DNA of 44,165 nucleotides from Methylophaga sp. (GTDB taxonomy: Bacteria; Pseudomonadota; Gammaproteobacteria; Nitrosococcales; Methylophagaceae). Shown here piece by piece: positions 27,641 through 35,958 of the stretch (position 1 is its first letter; every line of letters starts with the position of its first letter). The DNA is taken from assembly GCA_002733505.1 (NCBI GenBank), contig NVVW01000022.1, positions 1 through 44,165 on the forward strand, written 5' to 3'. The position numbers were made by a program, and so were the translations under genes. The notes below the pieces were generated by a model. It searched no databases, had not been told where the DNA came from, and was given only the letters and a program-made list of their open reading frames with translations.

Positions 27641-27708
27641 AAACTGCTTGTGCCTAATTCAGGAACAAGTTAATATCCAAATCAATTATTTAATAAAAGG
27701 GGTAAAAA

Positions 27709-28269
27709 ATGATACGAATTTTTGTATTTATTGGCTTGTCTTTTCTTCTCGCCTTGACAGCTTCAGGCTGCGTAAATAAACACAAGCAACGAATGGCTCA
27801 GCTTGAAGAGCAAACGCGTGTTGACGCTGCTGGTAGAAGAAAAGAGATAATGAATACCATGCGAGAGAAAGGAATTCCTGTCAGAGTTCTGGAATTAGAT
27901 GCGGGTAGGGCAAATAGTGCTGGAGGAGTTGACTTGTCCTTTCAGGTTGCAAATGCTACCAACCGTGACTTTAAATACATTGAGTTGACAGTAACACCGT
28001 TTAACCGTGTAGGTGATGTCATCAGCTCTGAAATTAATGGCCGTTCAACAATAACAGTGAAAGGTATTGGGCCAATGAAGCCAACAGTTAAATATGGCTC
28101 CTTTGATGGGCATTACTTTTCTTTTGATAATGTTTGGTACAACGGGACAATTAATTGCGTGAAGCTTTCGGAAGTGAAAATTACGTATATGGATAACTCT
28201 GAACAATTTGTTACAGGAGAAATATTATCGCTGATGAGTCCTGCAAAACATGGTGGTTGTGCTCTGTAA
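27709..28269 (+). CDS. Putative lipoprotein, element cargo
   Basis: A 186-residue protein with a signal peptide and lipobox (LTASGC, lipidated Cys at about residue 21), so it is probably anchored in an envelope membrane. A short charged helix (KHKQRMAQLEEQTRVDAAGR) follows. The beta-rich domain from about 55 includes VDLSFQVANATNRDFKYIEL and resembles proteins with FxLYD-like Ig folds (weak inference). The last ~60 residues are duplicated at 28888-29082. It is first in a tightly spaced row of genes. The function is unknown. Confidence 0.75.
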   Translation: MIRIFVFIGLSFLLALTASGCVNKHKQRMAQLEEQTRVDAAGRRKEIMNTMREKGIPVRVLELDAGRANSAGGVDLSFQVANATNRDFKYIELTVTPFNRVGDVISSEINGRSTITVKGIGPMKPTVKYGSFDGHYFSFDNVWYNGTINCVKLSEVKITYMDNSEQFVTGEILSLMSPAKHGGCAL

Positions 28270-28294
28270 GTAATTTATAATTAAAGGTGAAAAA

Positions 28295-28810
28295 ATGAAC
28301 AATATTCTAAAATTAATGGCACTATATGTCCTGCTTACTTTTAATGCTTTTGCAGATGCAAAATATAATAGTGAAAAAAACATTGTGGTGTTAGGTTCTA
28401 CGCAGATGGTTAAAGCAGATTCTGGTTCAATTACTATATATAGTGAAAAGCATGTGGAGCTATTTGCTTACGGTATGAGGGGAGATAATTTGGCTGTTCT
28501 TTGTGGGCAAGCCTCCGATTTAGGAGCATTAATATTTTTAGATAATAAAATGCAGGTTGGAGTCTCAACACCAGGAATCAGTGGCGCTAATCCCTGGGTA
28601 TCACCAGAAGATCAAAGGTTGCGAGATGATGGTTACGTTCACAGTTACATTTTTAAAGATGATAATGCGTTAGATTTAATGGATTTACTATATGAATATA
28701 GCTCTGTCGGCTTTGTTCTATCTAATGATGGGTGCAAAGGTGATACGGCAGTATTAACGGTTGGTTTTGAGACTAGGGGTATAGAAAGAGCAATGAAGAG
28801 AATAAAATAA
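28295..28810 (+). CDS. Putative secreted protein, element cargo
   Basis: I do not recognise this 171-residue protein. It has an N-terminal signal peptide (LKLMALYVLLTFNAFADA, cleavage after ADA) and a mature part with two Cys (LAVLCGQAS and SNDGCKGD) that could form a disulfide. It starts 26 bases after the lipoprotein gene, preceded by AAAGGTG, and probably belongs to the same transcript. Confidence 0.7.
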   Translation: MNNILKLMALYVLLTFNAFADAKYNSEKNIVVLGSTQMVKADSGSITIYSEKHVELFAYGMRGDNLAVLCGQASDLGALIFLDNKMQVGVSTPGISGANPWVSPEDQRLRDDGYVHSYIFKDDNALDLMDLLYEYSSVGFVLSNDGCKGDTAVLTVGFETRGIERAMKRIK

Positions 28811-28887
28811 ATTTATAATACTTTGTTTTTATCAGTGCGAGGAGACTGTAAATAATTTTGTGTCATTGCCTTTTTGGGGAACATCTA

Positions 28888-29082
28888 ATGAAGCAAACAA
28901 TTAAATATGGTTCTTTTGATGGACACTACTTTTCTTTCGATAACGTTTGGTACAATACAACAATCAATTGCGTTAAACTCTCAGAGGTGAAAATAACGTA
29001 TATGGATAACACGGAGCAGCTAGTTACTGGTGATGTGTTAGCTTTGATTAGTCCTCTAAACCGAGGTGGGTGTACATTATAA
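28888..29082 (+). pseudogene. Partial duplicate of the lipoprotein C-terminus
   Basis: From ATG 28888 the 64 codons repeat the last 64 residues of the lipoprotein at 27709-28269 (both contain YGSFDGHYFSFDNVWYN) with about a dozen substitutions. The duplicated part starts exactly at an internal ATGAAG and lacks signal peptide and lipobox. It may be a relic of tandem duplication, or a small cytosolic protein if translated. Synonymous as well as conservative changes suggest it has not been under simple neutral decay for long. Confidence 0.7.
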
Positions 29083-29099
29083 ATTTAAGGAGTCAGTAA

Positions 29100-29573
29100 A
29101 TGAAAATGTCTGGTATAGATCCAAATACAGGAGAGAAATTTCAGGCTGATGCAGAGATTAGTGATGATTTTATTCAGTCAATGTCGGAGTTTAAGGTTTC
29201 AGATATAGGCGTTAAAAAACTAATTGATGATCTTCATCTTTCCGCAGATGCAAAATCAGCTTTGCATGCTCTTTCTAGTGCAACAATTAGGACTGGTGAC
29301 TACATTTTGAAAATAGGACGAAAGATAATAGATTTTGTTTGTTCCATTTTCAAGGAATATCCCACAGCCTCTTTTGGTATGGTGTTTGGGGCTATCGTAG
29401 GATTTCTAATTACTTCTATTCCCATACTGGGGGTTGTTTTAGGGCCGATAGTAGCCCCCATCGCAATTGCTCTTGGCTTGATTCTTGGTTTACATGAGGA
29501 TATAAAAGACAAGGCTCTTGAAAGAAAAATAGCTGAAATTAATGCTAAATTCTCAACACTTAAAACCCAGTAA
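29100..29573 (+). CDS. Small membrane protein with C-terminal hydrophobic hairpin
   Basis: A 157-residue protein of no family known to me. Residues 1-85 are soluble and acidic. About 92-133 form two glycine-rich hydrophobic segments (FGMVFGAIVGFLITSIPILG and GPIVAPIAIALGLILGL) that should insert as a hairpin, followed by a charged tail. A good ribosome site (AAGGAG) precedes ATG 29100. The next gene starts four bases after its stop, suggesting a joint complex. Confidence 0.7.
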   Translation: MKMSGIDPNTGEKFQADAEISDDFIQSMSEFKVSDIGVKKLIDDLHLSADAKSALHALSSATIRTGDYILKIGRKIIDFVCSIFKEYPTASFGMVFGAIVGFLITSIPILGVVLGPIVAPIAIALGLILGLHEDIKDKALERKIAEINAKFSTLKTQ

Positions 29574-29577
29574 TTTT

Positions 29578-30432
29578 ATGACTAAGACAAATGAGCAGAA
29601 CTGGTTTGAAGATATTGAGGCAGTTATCACAGAGCCATTAAAGTTTAAGGCTAAGCTTGCTATTGGTGAAGATGCATATACTTCACTGAGATTAAAAAAT
29701 GCCGCAACTAAACTTTGGGATACGTCGGGAGCCGCGGCTACAGGTGTAGTAGTCGCTAAATCATCGTTAGTAGCATCTACTTTTTTTGCACCATCCGGTC
29801 TTTTGGCTGCAATAGGGATCGGAACTGCTGTCACACCTATAGGATGGTTACTTGCCGCAGGTGTAGTCACTGGTGGAGCTTGGGTAGGTGTAAGCCGCTA
29901 TATCAAAGGGGCATCAGCAAGTCGTGTGACGGTAATTCCCAAATTTATCAACACACCTATGGATGCATTGGCAGTGGGACTTTTTGATCTTATTGCACCG
30001 CTTGCTTTAAAGGTTGCAGCTGTTGATGGGCATATTGATAAAAAAGAAAGGAATCTTATCAGCTCCTATTTCGTTACAGAATGGGGCTACGATCAAGGCT
30101 TTGTCAACGAGGGAGCTCTTTTTATTGAATCAAAATTATCTGACTTTTCAATTAAAGATCAAGCTAAAATGCTTGCCGAGTTCAAGAAGGCTAATCCAGA
30201 TTGTAACTATGAGCCTATGTCTCAAGAAATCCTTTGTTTTATCACTGATATTATGGAAGCAGACGGGCGAATTAATGACCGTGAGGAATCTGCTATAGAA
30301 GAAATTCGTATTATTTTCAGCGAAACAAATCAGAATGCATTTGCAAAAACAATGAAGAGCAGTTGGAGGTCAGTGAAAGATACTGCTGGGAATGTACTTT
30401 CAGATGGCATTTTTCCAAATAAAAAGACTTGA
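29578..30432 (+). CDS. TerB-like domain membrane protein, element cargo
   Basis: The 284-residue form from ATG 29578 follows the preceding stop closely; an earlier in-frame ATG at 29542 overlaps that gene. Residues about 40-105 are hydrophobic and glycine/alanine-rich (VVVAKSSLVASTFFAPSG, AAGVVTGGAWVGVS). From about 125 the protein looks like a TerB/DjlA-type helical domain, with two acidic repeats AAVDGHIDKKERNLISSYF and MEADGRINDREESAIEEI, the usual metal-binding pattern. TerB-like domains occur in tellurite-resistance-linked and stress or phage-response modules. The role here is unknown. Confidence 0.72.
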   Translation: MTKTNEQNWFEDIEAVITEPLKFKAKLAIGEDAYTSLRLKNAATKLWDTSGAAATGVVVAKSSLVASTFFAPSGLLAAIGIGTAVTPIGWLLAAGVVTGGAWVGVSRYIKGASASRVTVIPKFINTPMDALAVGLFDLIAPLALKVAAVDGHIDKKERNLISSYFVTEWGYDQGFVNEGALFIESKLSDFSIKDQAKMLAEFKKANPDCNYEPMSQEILCFITDIMEADGRINDREESAIEEIRIIFSETNQNAFAKTMKSSWRSVKDTAGNVLSDGIFPNKKT

Positions 30433-30453
30433 CCTTGCTTTTCTTCAAAGTTG

Positions 30454-31062
30454 TTATTCGATAAACCAGTCCTTAGTGGTGCCCCATAGCCTATTAGCTG
30501 TCTCATTTGTTAGTTCGAGTGCATGAGCGCTTGATTCTTTCACGGCAAGCCATTTTTGGCTGCTATATTTAGTGGTTGAATCTAGTGCGGCGGCAACACT
30601 TTCTGAAGCAGATTTCTTGACGTTAATTAATATTTGTTTGGAATCATCTTTGCCTTCTTCAAGGCACTGCTGGAAATTGAATTCATCTGTAGTTCCATAC
30701 AAAATATTGTAATCATCTTGTAGGGCTTTCTTGTCTTCACAATAATCGTATACCTCAAAGCTGACCAGAGTCACTGCAACGGCAACTGTCCCAATAGTTG
30801 CGGCAGCTAATGATGCTGAAGCTACTCTTCGAGTTGAGCGCTTAGCAAATTTTTTAGTGACATTGACCTGTTTAGTTTTATGTCTTGCCTTCATCTGTTC
30901 CACAACCTTTTGTGAGGATTGAAGATCATTCAATTTATCAACTGAAGTTACGGCCAAATTAAAAGCGCCAAGAAGGGTATTGATGAATAGTGACACGGCA
31001 AAGGAAATGGCCATGATAGTCACTGTAACTGTAAGAAATATCGCTTTCATGTTTATGCTCAT
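30454..31062 (-). CDS. Two-TM hypothetical protein, element cargo
   Basis: About 202 residues, with an N-terminal hydrophobic segment (FLTVTVTIMAISFAVSLF), a basic stretch KKFAKRSTRRVASAS, and a second hydrophobic segment (LAAATIGTVAVAVTLVSF). YDYCEDKK then FNFQQCLEEG follow. The Cys-pair motif recalls the C-terminus of the protein at 159-719. It is convergent with the TerB-like gene (21 bp between stops). ATG 31062, GTG 31065 and ATG 31050 are all possible starts. Confidence 0.62.
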   Translation of the reverse strand: MSINMKAIFLTVTVTIMAISFAVSLFINTLLGAFNLAVTSVDKLNDLQSSQKVVEQMKARHKTKQVNVTKKFAKRSTRRVASASLAAATIGTVAVAVTLVSFEVYDYCEDKKALQDDYNILYGTTDEFNFQQCLEEGKDDSKQILINVKKSASESVAAALDSTTKYSSQKWLAVKESSAHALELTNETANRLWGTTKDWFIE

Positions 31063-31158
31063 CACCTATAAAACTACGGAATAATGCCCATCTTATATGA
31101 ATAATCATCCACAGGCGAGATCCGCCTATACATTCCACCAACCAACGGGAGAACCACC

Positions 31159-31680
31159 ATGACCAACACCACAGGACCATCTAAACGCATCATCAAAATT
31201 AACCAATGCCCAACCCTATCCAACAATAGCACCCTCACGTACCACATCGGTTGTGACGACGGAAGTGACAGCAATCAAACCATCCATTTCCGAATATTCT
31301 CCAACACCGGAGGAGGGTTCTTCAATGACGAATGGATTGCACTGGCTGACATTCAACAGGCTTTCGACAAATGGCCCGTAGATAGCCCTCTAACCTCATT
31401 TGCACTGAATGACCTTTTCACGGGCAAGTCAGCCAACAGCCCAGCGTTCATTATGGCGATCTTGAAAGAGGAGAGCATTGTTGTGACGTTAAAAGGTAAA
31501 CATCGAAGTCATGAGTATCAGGGTAGTGAAGAGTTTGTTGTTGAGATGAACAAGTTGATCGCTGATGGTATTGACTTGAAAGTAGACACTGACAAGAAAT
31601 CATCAAAGGTCGTAAAAGACAATGCATCTGCCAACAAGAAGTCACCTCGCAGCACCAAACCACAGTTAAAATCAGCATAG
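31159..31680 (+). CDS. Hypothetical protein of the element
   Basis: A 173-residue soluble protein without recognisable domain. It has a beta-rich middle (LTYHIGCDDGSDSNQTIHFR) and a Lys/Ser-rich tail. GGGAGA precedes the ATG. The divergent 96-bp gap to the gene on its left holds no clear promoter. Codon use is less AT-rich than in its neighbours. Confidence 0.6.
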   Translation: MTNTTGPSKRIIKINQCPTLSNNSTLTYHIGCDDGSDSNQTIHFRIFSNTGGGFFNDEWIALADIQQAFDKWPVDSPLTSFALNDLFTGKSANSPAFIMAILKEESIVVTLKGKHRSHEYQGSEEFVVEMNKLIADGIDLKVDTDKKSSKVVKDNASANKKSPRSTKPQLKSA

Positions 31681-31909
31681 AGTAAATTCATTAGTACATT
31701 TCAATTAATCTGCAACATACCTTCAAAACATGTATCTGGTACTTAAGATACCATGGTCCAAATTGCTTAACCTTCACTAACCCTAAGAAAACAATTAACT
31801 TTTCCTTAACGCATACATCCACTAATCTAAAAGCCGCCCCTATATCGACCCTTCTAAGTCGTTGAAAATAAACAATTCACACTTTAGCCTTTCATAACAA
31901 GGAGATTTA

Positions 31910-32134
31910 ATGCTGCTCACCATTCTTGCTGTATCAATATTTTTAGGTCTGTTCTTTCGTTCTTTCAATGCCTTCATGGCCGGATTCTTTGGCCTTCTTT
32001 TCTTTATTTACCCCATTCAATTCATTGGCACCTTACTAACCTGTGTCGGTATTGCCTTTTTAACTAAACTCATTAGGAGTGATAACAATGAACAATCAAA
32101 ACTTAATAATCGAAGCGATAGAAATGACAACTAA
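31910..32134 (+). CDS. Small two-TM membrane protein
   Basis: A 74-residue protein with two hydrophobic helices (TILAVSIFLGLFFRSF and LLTCVGIAFLTKLI) and a polar tail. AAGGAG at the ideal distance supports translation. The 229 bp before it show no gene. Confidence 0.62.
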   Translation: MLLTILAVSIFLGLFFRSFNAFMAGFFGLLFFIYPIQFIGTLLTCVGIAFLTKLIRSDNNEQSKLNNRSDRNDN

Positions 32135-32240
32135 TTGGGAGCTTGATGATGAGTTTCTTGCTGATGCCATCCAATCTCAGACACACCTTTTAGCTAATCA
32201 TGATTCAGATCTAGCCGATTCTGATTTCGCCATTCACTAA
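32088..32240 (+). CDS. Small acidic ORF overlapping the membrane protein
   Basis: A 50-codon frame beginning MNNQNLIIEAIEMTTNWELD, with a strong ribosome site (AGGAGT) seven bases before its ATG. It overlaps the 3' end of the preceding gene in another frame by 47 bases. The product is acidic and unrelated to anything I recognise. The overlap plus ribosome site suggests a coupled small protein. Confidence 0.5.
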   Translation: MNNQNLIIEAIEMTTNWELDDEFLADAIQSQTHLLANHDSDLADSDFAIH

Positions 32241-32317
32241 TCAACTTTAGCTACACCTCACAAAACACTCACCCGTAGCACTTCGTTACACAATCCATAA
32301 TTAAAAGGAACACAATC

Positions 32318-32551
32318 ATGACAAGCCAAAATTTATTGGAGGTTTCTGCTCGCCTGCAAGAAGCTGTTGAGCGTATCACTGACCCTCCCGATAATGCTGA
32401 GGATATTTATGATCGCTTTGAAATGACTGCAATTGCCATTCTCGATTCAGAGCACGAAAACTACCCTGAAGGGGATCTTTCCCGGCATCTGGAGGCCATT
32501 CTCTCAGCAAAACGGCGGGGGTTGGGCCTGGAGCCATTCGGGGAAATTTGA
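32318..32551 (+). CDS. Small hypothetical protein of the element
   Basis: A 77-residue acidic, soluble protein (EVSARLQEAVERITDPPDNA). AAAGGA precedes the ATG. No family is recognised. It is the last convincing gene before the long noncoding region. Confidence 0.55.
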   Translation: MTSQNLLEVSARLQEAVERITDPPDNAEDIYDRFEMTAIAILDSEHENYPEGDLSRHLEAILSAKRRGLGLEPFGEI

Positions 32552-33919
32552 ACACCACTAAGAGCCACTCTTACAACTTGTCATCACCTGAACTGAAACG
32601 TCACCCCGAAGTCCCTTGATGGGCTTGGAATAGCGTCGAATCGTCAGGTATGACAGGTTGTGGGAGATCTTTTATTTTTTAAAATCATGCTGAAAATCTA
32701 TTTGAAACATCAAACGATAACTTTTAAGGAAACCACTCGACGTAATTGACGACTTGACGCTTTGGTGCCACTTGACGTCTACGGCATTACCCGACGATGC
32801 ACATTTTGATGTCCCTGCTGGGCCGGCGACAGTTCGTCGATTGCGTCAGGTTCGGTGGCTGCTTTTTATTTTTCTACTTACTCCCGTGGGTCTTTAGAGC
32901 TCACTTGGATGACACCTCAAATGGGTTTCATTTTCCCCAGAAAATTAAAATTATTTGCTTCCCCATGGGACTCTTATTACCCTTACATCATTCCCTGTTC
33001 CTTTTACCTGTTTTTGGTCTACTTACTTCATTAATTATCAACTCTTCTCAAACCGTTATGATTGTTTATTCTATTTTCTTAATAATTTGTAAATATAGCC
33101 ATTAAATACTATTAAATTACACAAGATAGCCATTAAATGTCTCTAATATTCAGTAAACGGTTCAATATCGTTAATGTATATGGGATCTTCATTAAATCTG
33201 TAGATAAATACCTAATTTATACTTTTTCAATCATCTTTAGGTCATGTAATCATATAAATAATGCTTTTGAATGTAATTTAGAGATATCAATGAAACTTTG
33301 TAATGATGGCTCCACGGTTATTTTCTAGCCATTGCAGAAAAATAAGAAAATCTCAACTGCCCATCGACGATCCCGTCGAAGCGACGCCAACGCGTCTCAA
33401 TTCCATGCCCCACATCAATTTGTGAGTTTTAGCGATCACTTTTAACCTGTCGCCTAAATTGACGTCAAATTTCAACTCGCCGCTGACCCCTACTGGATCT
33501 TCATCATGTCGTCAGCATTTGCCATTTTCTTCGTTTTTCTAAACGCTATTTTGCGCAGGCTGATTTTGGTGATTTCTTTGTAAATAATGCCAACCATCGT
33601 TTCATCCAGAAATAAGTCACTTTCAATAGGAAATTGCTATTACTTCCTAGTGAACACATGATAATCCTTGTTGCATTATTACCACCTAATTTAAATACCT
33701 TAAAAGCTTATGATCTGGCCAATATCAAAGCGTTAAGCCACTTATAATTTCACTAAAATAATCAGTTAAAACAATTGCTTGCAAACATCTCTCTTGCGCC
33801 AGATAATGGCCTATGTGCACATTTGATAAAGCCATATTAGCCTGAAGCTAACACTAGATTTCAATTAATTATGGCTTCTCTTATGTACCAGTTCTTTAAC
33901 AAAATGGGAGTTTTTAAAT
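32552..33919. other. 1.4-kb noncoding region with TGACG cluster
   Basis: No convincing gene: the frames present are AT-rich, lack ribosome sites and look random. Between 32599 and 32848 the pentamer TGACG occurs six times counting both strands (32599, 32642, 32747, 32755, 32773, 32844). Further copies lie near 33462 and 33511. A 13-bp direct repeat ATAGCCATTAAAT is at 33095 and 33126. The region sits directly before the ATPase gene, where a replication origin or control region of the element would be expected (inference). Confidence 0.45.
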
Positions 33920-33982
33920 ATGCAATTAAATTGCAACGAAAAGTCTCACCTGTCATTTATGAGGGGTGAGCAATGGTATTAA
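33920..33982 (+). CDS. 20-residue leader ORF overlapping the ATPase start
   Basis: A short frame MQLNCNEKSHLSFMRGEQWY with GGGAG upstream. It ends seven bases after the ATPase ATG (33973), whose own site GAGGGGTGAG lies inside it. The layout is that of a translational-coupling leader; expression is not proven. Confidence 0.35.
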   Translation: MQLNCNEKSHLSFMRGEQWY

Positions 33983-35421
33983 GGCCAAGAGAAAAGATCG
34001 AAATGACTGTGGAGAGCCTAGTTGAAAATATTAGGCTTGGTCTAGATCAGGTTGGTAATCCAGTGGCAGTGATAGAAGGGGATGGCAATCATGAAACCCA
34101 CCATGTCAAAGCTAGAAGTTTCAGAAGGATTATTATTAATGAAGGTAAATCATTAGGTTTAATTCATTCTAGCAAAGAGATTGAGCGTATTCAGGATGGG
34201 GTTTGTGATGCAGCAGAAGCATCTGAAAATGAACTTCATGTTTGTCTACGCGTGGCCTCAATTGAAGGTGGTGTTGAGTTAGATGTAGGTGACAAACAGC
34301 AATCTCGATTTAGGCTAACAAACGGTAAGGTTGAGGTGGTCAAAGAAGGTTCAACAGTATTGTTCTATAGACCGGCCTCAATGTTAGCTTTTGTAACACC
34401 AGCTGAGAATGCTAACCTAAAGCTACTGTTCAAGTATCTGAATTTTGAAGAAGATCATGCATGGCTTCTGATTGTATGGATTTGTTTTACGCTTTCAACA
34501 CCTCGTTCAAGTCATGCCAGTTTCCCTATATTGGTATTGATTGCCGAACAAGGTGCTTCAAAATCCACTACGTGCAGGTTGATTCTTAGAGGCCTATTAG
34601 ATCCATCACAAATGGGCATTCAGGGATTTCCAAGTAACCGTCAAGATATCGTTTTATCGGCTAATCAGGCTCATTTCCTGATCTACGATAATCTGCGTTA
34701 TCTATCGGATAAATGGTCTGACATCTTGTGTATAGCAAGCACAGGAGGGAATGATCCAACGAGGCGTTTGTACACTGACTCTGAAATGGTCAATCATCCA
34801 TTTCATGTGCCATTGGTTCTAAATGGTATTCATGATTTTGTTGAAGAGCCTGATTTAGCGCAGAGGTGTTTACGTCTTGAATTAAAGTCGATTCCAGAAA
34901 ATAAACGTCGTGATGAAAAAGAATTTACGGATGAATTCAATGCTGAATTACCTGAAATATTCAAAGGCATTCTCGCTTTAACGGCCAGTATTCTAGATAA
35001 GTTGCCAACGGCCAAAATAATTCATCCTGAAAGAATGCTTGGGTTTGTTCGTTATCTTGCAGCAGCTGAAGAAGTCATGGATATGGAGGCCGGTAAATTG
35101 CAGTCAGTTTATAGCGGTATATTAAATGATTCACAGCGTGACAGTGTGCTTTCAGATCCTGTTGCATTGGCTGTCTACAAGCTAGTGACTGAGAAAGGGG
35201 CTAAACATGAATGGAGTGGCACACCCACAGATCTACTGGACAAGCTTAATAATCCAATGAGCTTATCTGGATATAGAGACCGTTCATTTCCGACTAACCC
35301 AATAGCACTGTCTAAACAGCTAAGTGCTCTCAAAGCACCATTATTTAGCCAAAACGTAGAAGTAGTGTTCACACGCGGTAAAGAACGCCGCATTACGATC
35401 ACTAATCTGGAAGCTTACTGA
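33973..35421 (+). CDS. P-loop ATPase, possible replication helicase of the element
   Basis: A 482-residue protein with Walker A AEQGASKSTT at 191-200 and a Walker B-like strand HFLIYDN at 234-240. TGGNDPTRRLYTD follows near 257-269, probably an arginine finger or sensor. The layout resembles the helicase half of phage or plasmid primase-helicases, and such proteins are common in small integrative elements next to the integrase. No primase motif is seen at the N-terminus (1-130). Specific function is inferred from position and fold. Confidence 0.68.
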   Translation: MVLRPREKIEMTVESLVENIRLGLDQVGNPVAVIEGDGNHETHHVKARSFRRIIINEGKSLGLIHSSKEIERIQDGVCDAAEASENELHVCLRVASIEGGVELDVGDKQQSRFRLTNGKVEVVKEGSTVLFYRPASMLAFVTPAENANLKLLFKYLNFEEDHAWLLIVWICFTLSTPRSSHASFPILVLIAEQGASKSTTCRLILRGLLDPSQMGIQGFPSNRQDIVLSANQAHFLIYDNLRYLSDKWSDILCIASTGGNDPTRRLYTDSEMVNHPFHVPLVLNGIHDFVEEPDLAQRCLRLELKSIPENKRRDEKEFTDEFNAELPEIFKGILALTASILDKLPTAKIIHPERMLGFVRYLAAAEEVMDMEAGKLQSVYSGILNDSQRDSVLSDPVALAVYKLVTEKGAKHEWSGTPTDLLDKLNNPMSLSGYRDRSFPTNPIALSKQLSALKAPLFSQNVEVVFTRGKERRITITNLEAY

Positions 35422-35545
35422 AGCCCATCCTGGGCTCAATGGGGGCAGATCTACAATTTATTGTTCTTCTGCCCTTTCTTTGCTGTTGCCACAAGGCTCA
35501 GTAATTCTCGCATCAGTTAGATGCAACTAATAAAGGTATAACCAA

Positions 35546-35866
35546 ATGTTTAATCAAAACGTAAACTTTAACAACGTACAACCTTCTTCTAATAAAAAAC
35601 AATCAACATTTATTGATGCTTCATCACTCAGTGGCTTTTTCATGGAAATAACAGAATATATTTATGAAAAGCAGCAAGGTGGCCGAATGACGGTGACAGC
35701 TAAAGATATTGTTCTTCACAGCATTACTCATGCTGATTCACAAAACGAAGCTTTGTTGACATCGTTCTCAGAAATGATCGATTTAATGGCTGACTTAGGG
35801 TGGCTTGATATTCATGCAATCGGAACTACATTCGACGATGAATTGCTTTATAAATTTAAACACTAA
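35546..35866 (+). CDS. Small protein between ATPase and integrase
   Basis: A 106-residue protein, Asn/Gln-rich at the N-terminus and helical from about 25 (FFMEITEYIYEKQQGGRM). Its position would fit an excisionase or AlpA-like regulator, but the typical AlpA motif is absent. AAAGGT precedes the ATG. Function is unknown. Confidence 0.55.
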   Translation: MFNQNVNFNNVQPSSNKKQSTFIDASSLSGFFMEITEYIYEKQQGGRMTVTAKDIVLHSITHADSQNEALLTSFSEMIDLMADLGWLDIHAIGTTFDDELLYKFKH

Positions 35867-35958
35867 CTAACTTTGGTGATGCGGTTGCAATGCTTTTATA
35901 GGTTGCAGCTGTTGTCGTCAATTCTTACACATCAAATTACAACAAAAAGAGGTACACC

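Noticed and set aside
32797..33328. Two ORFs (102 and 63 codons) in the noncoding part of the element.
   Set aside because: Low-complexity AT-rich composition, no ribosome sites and no recognisable domain; probably chance frames.
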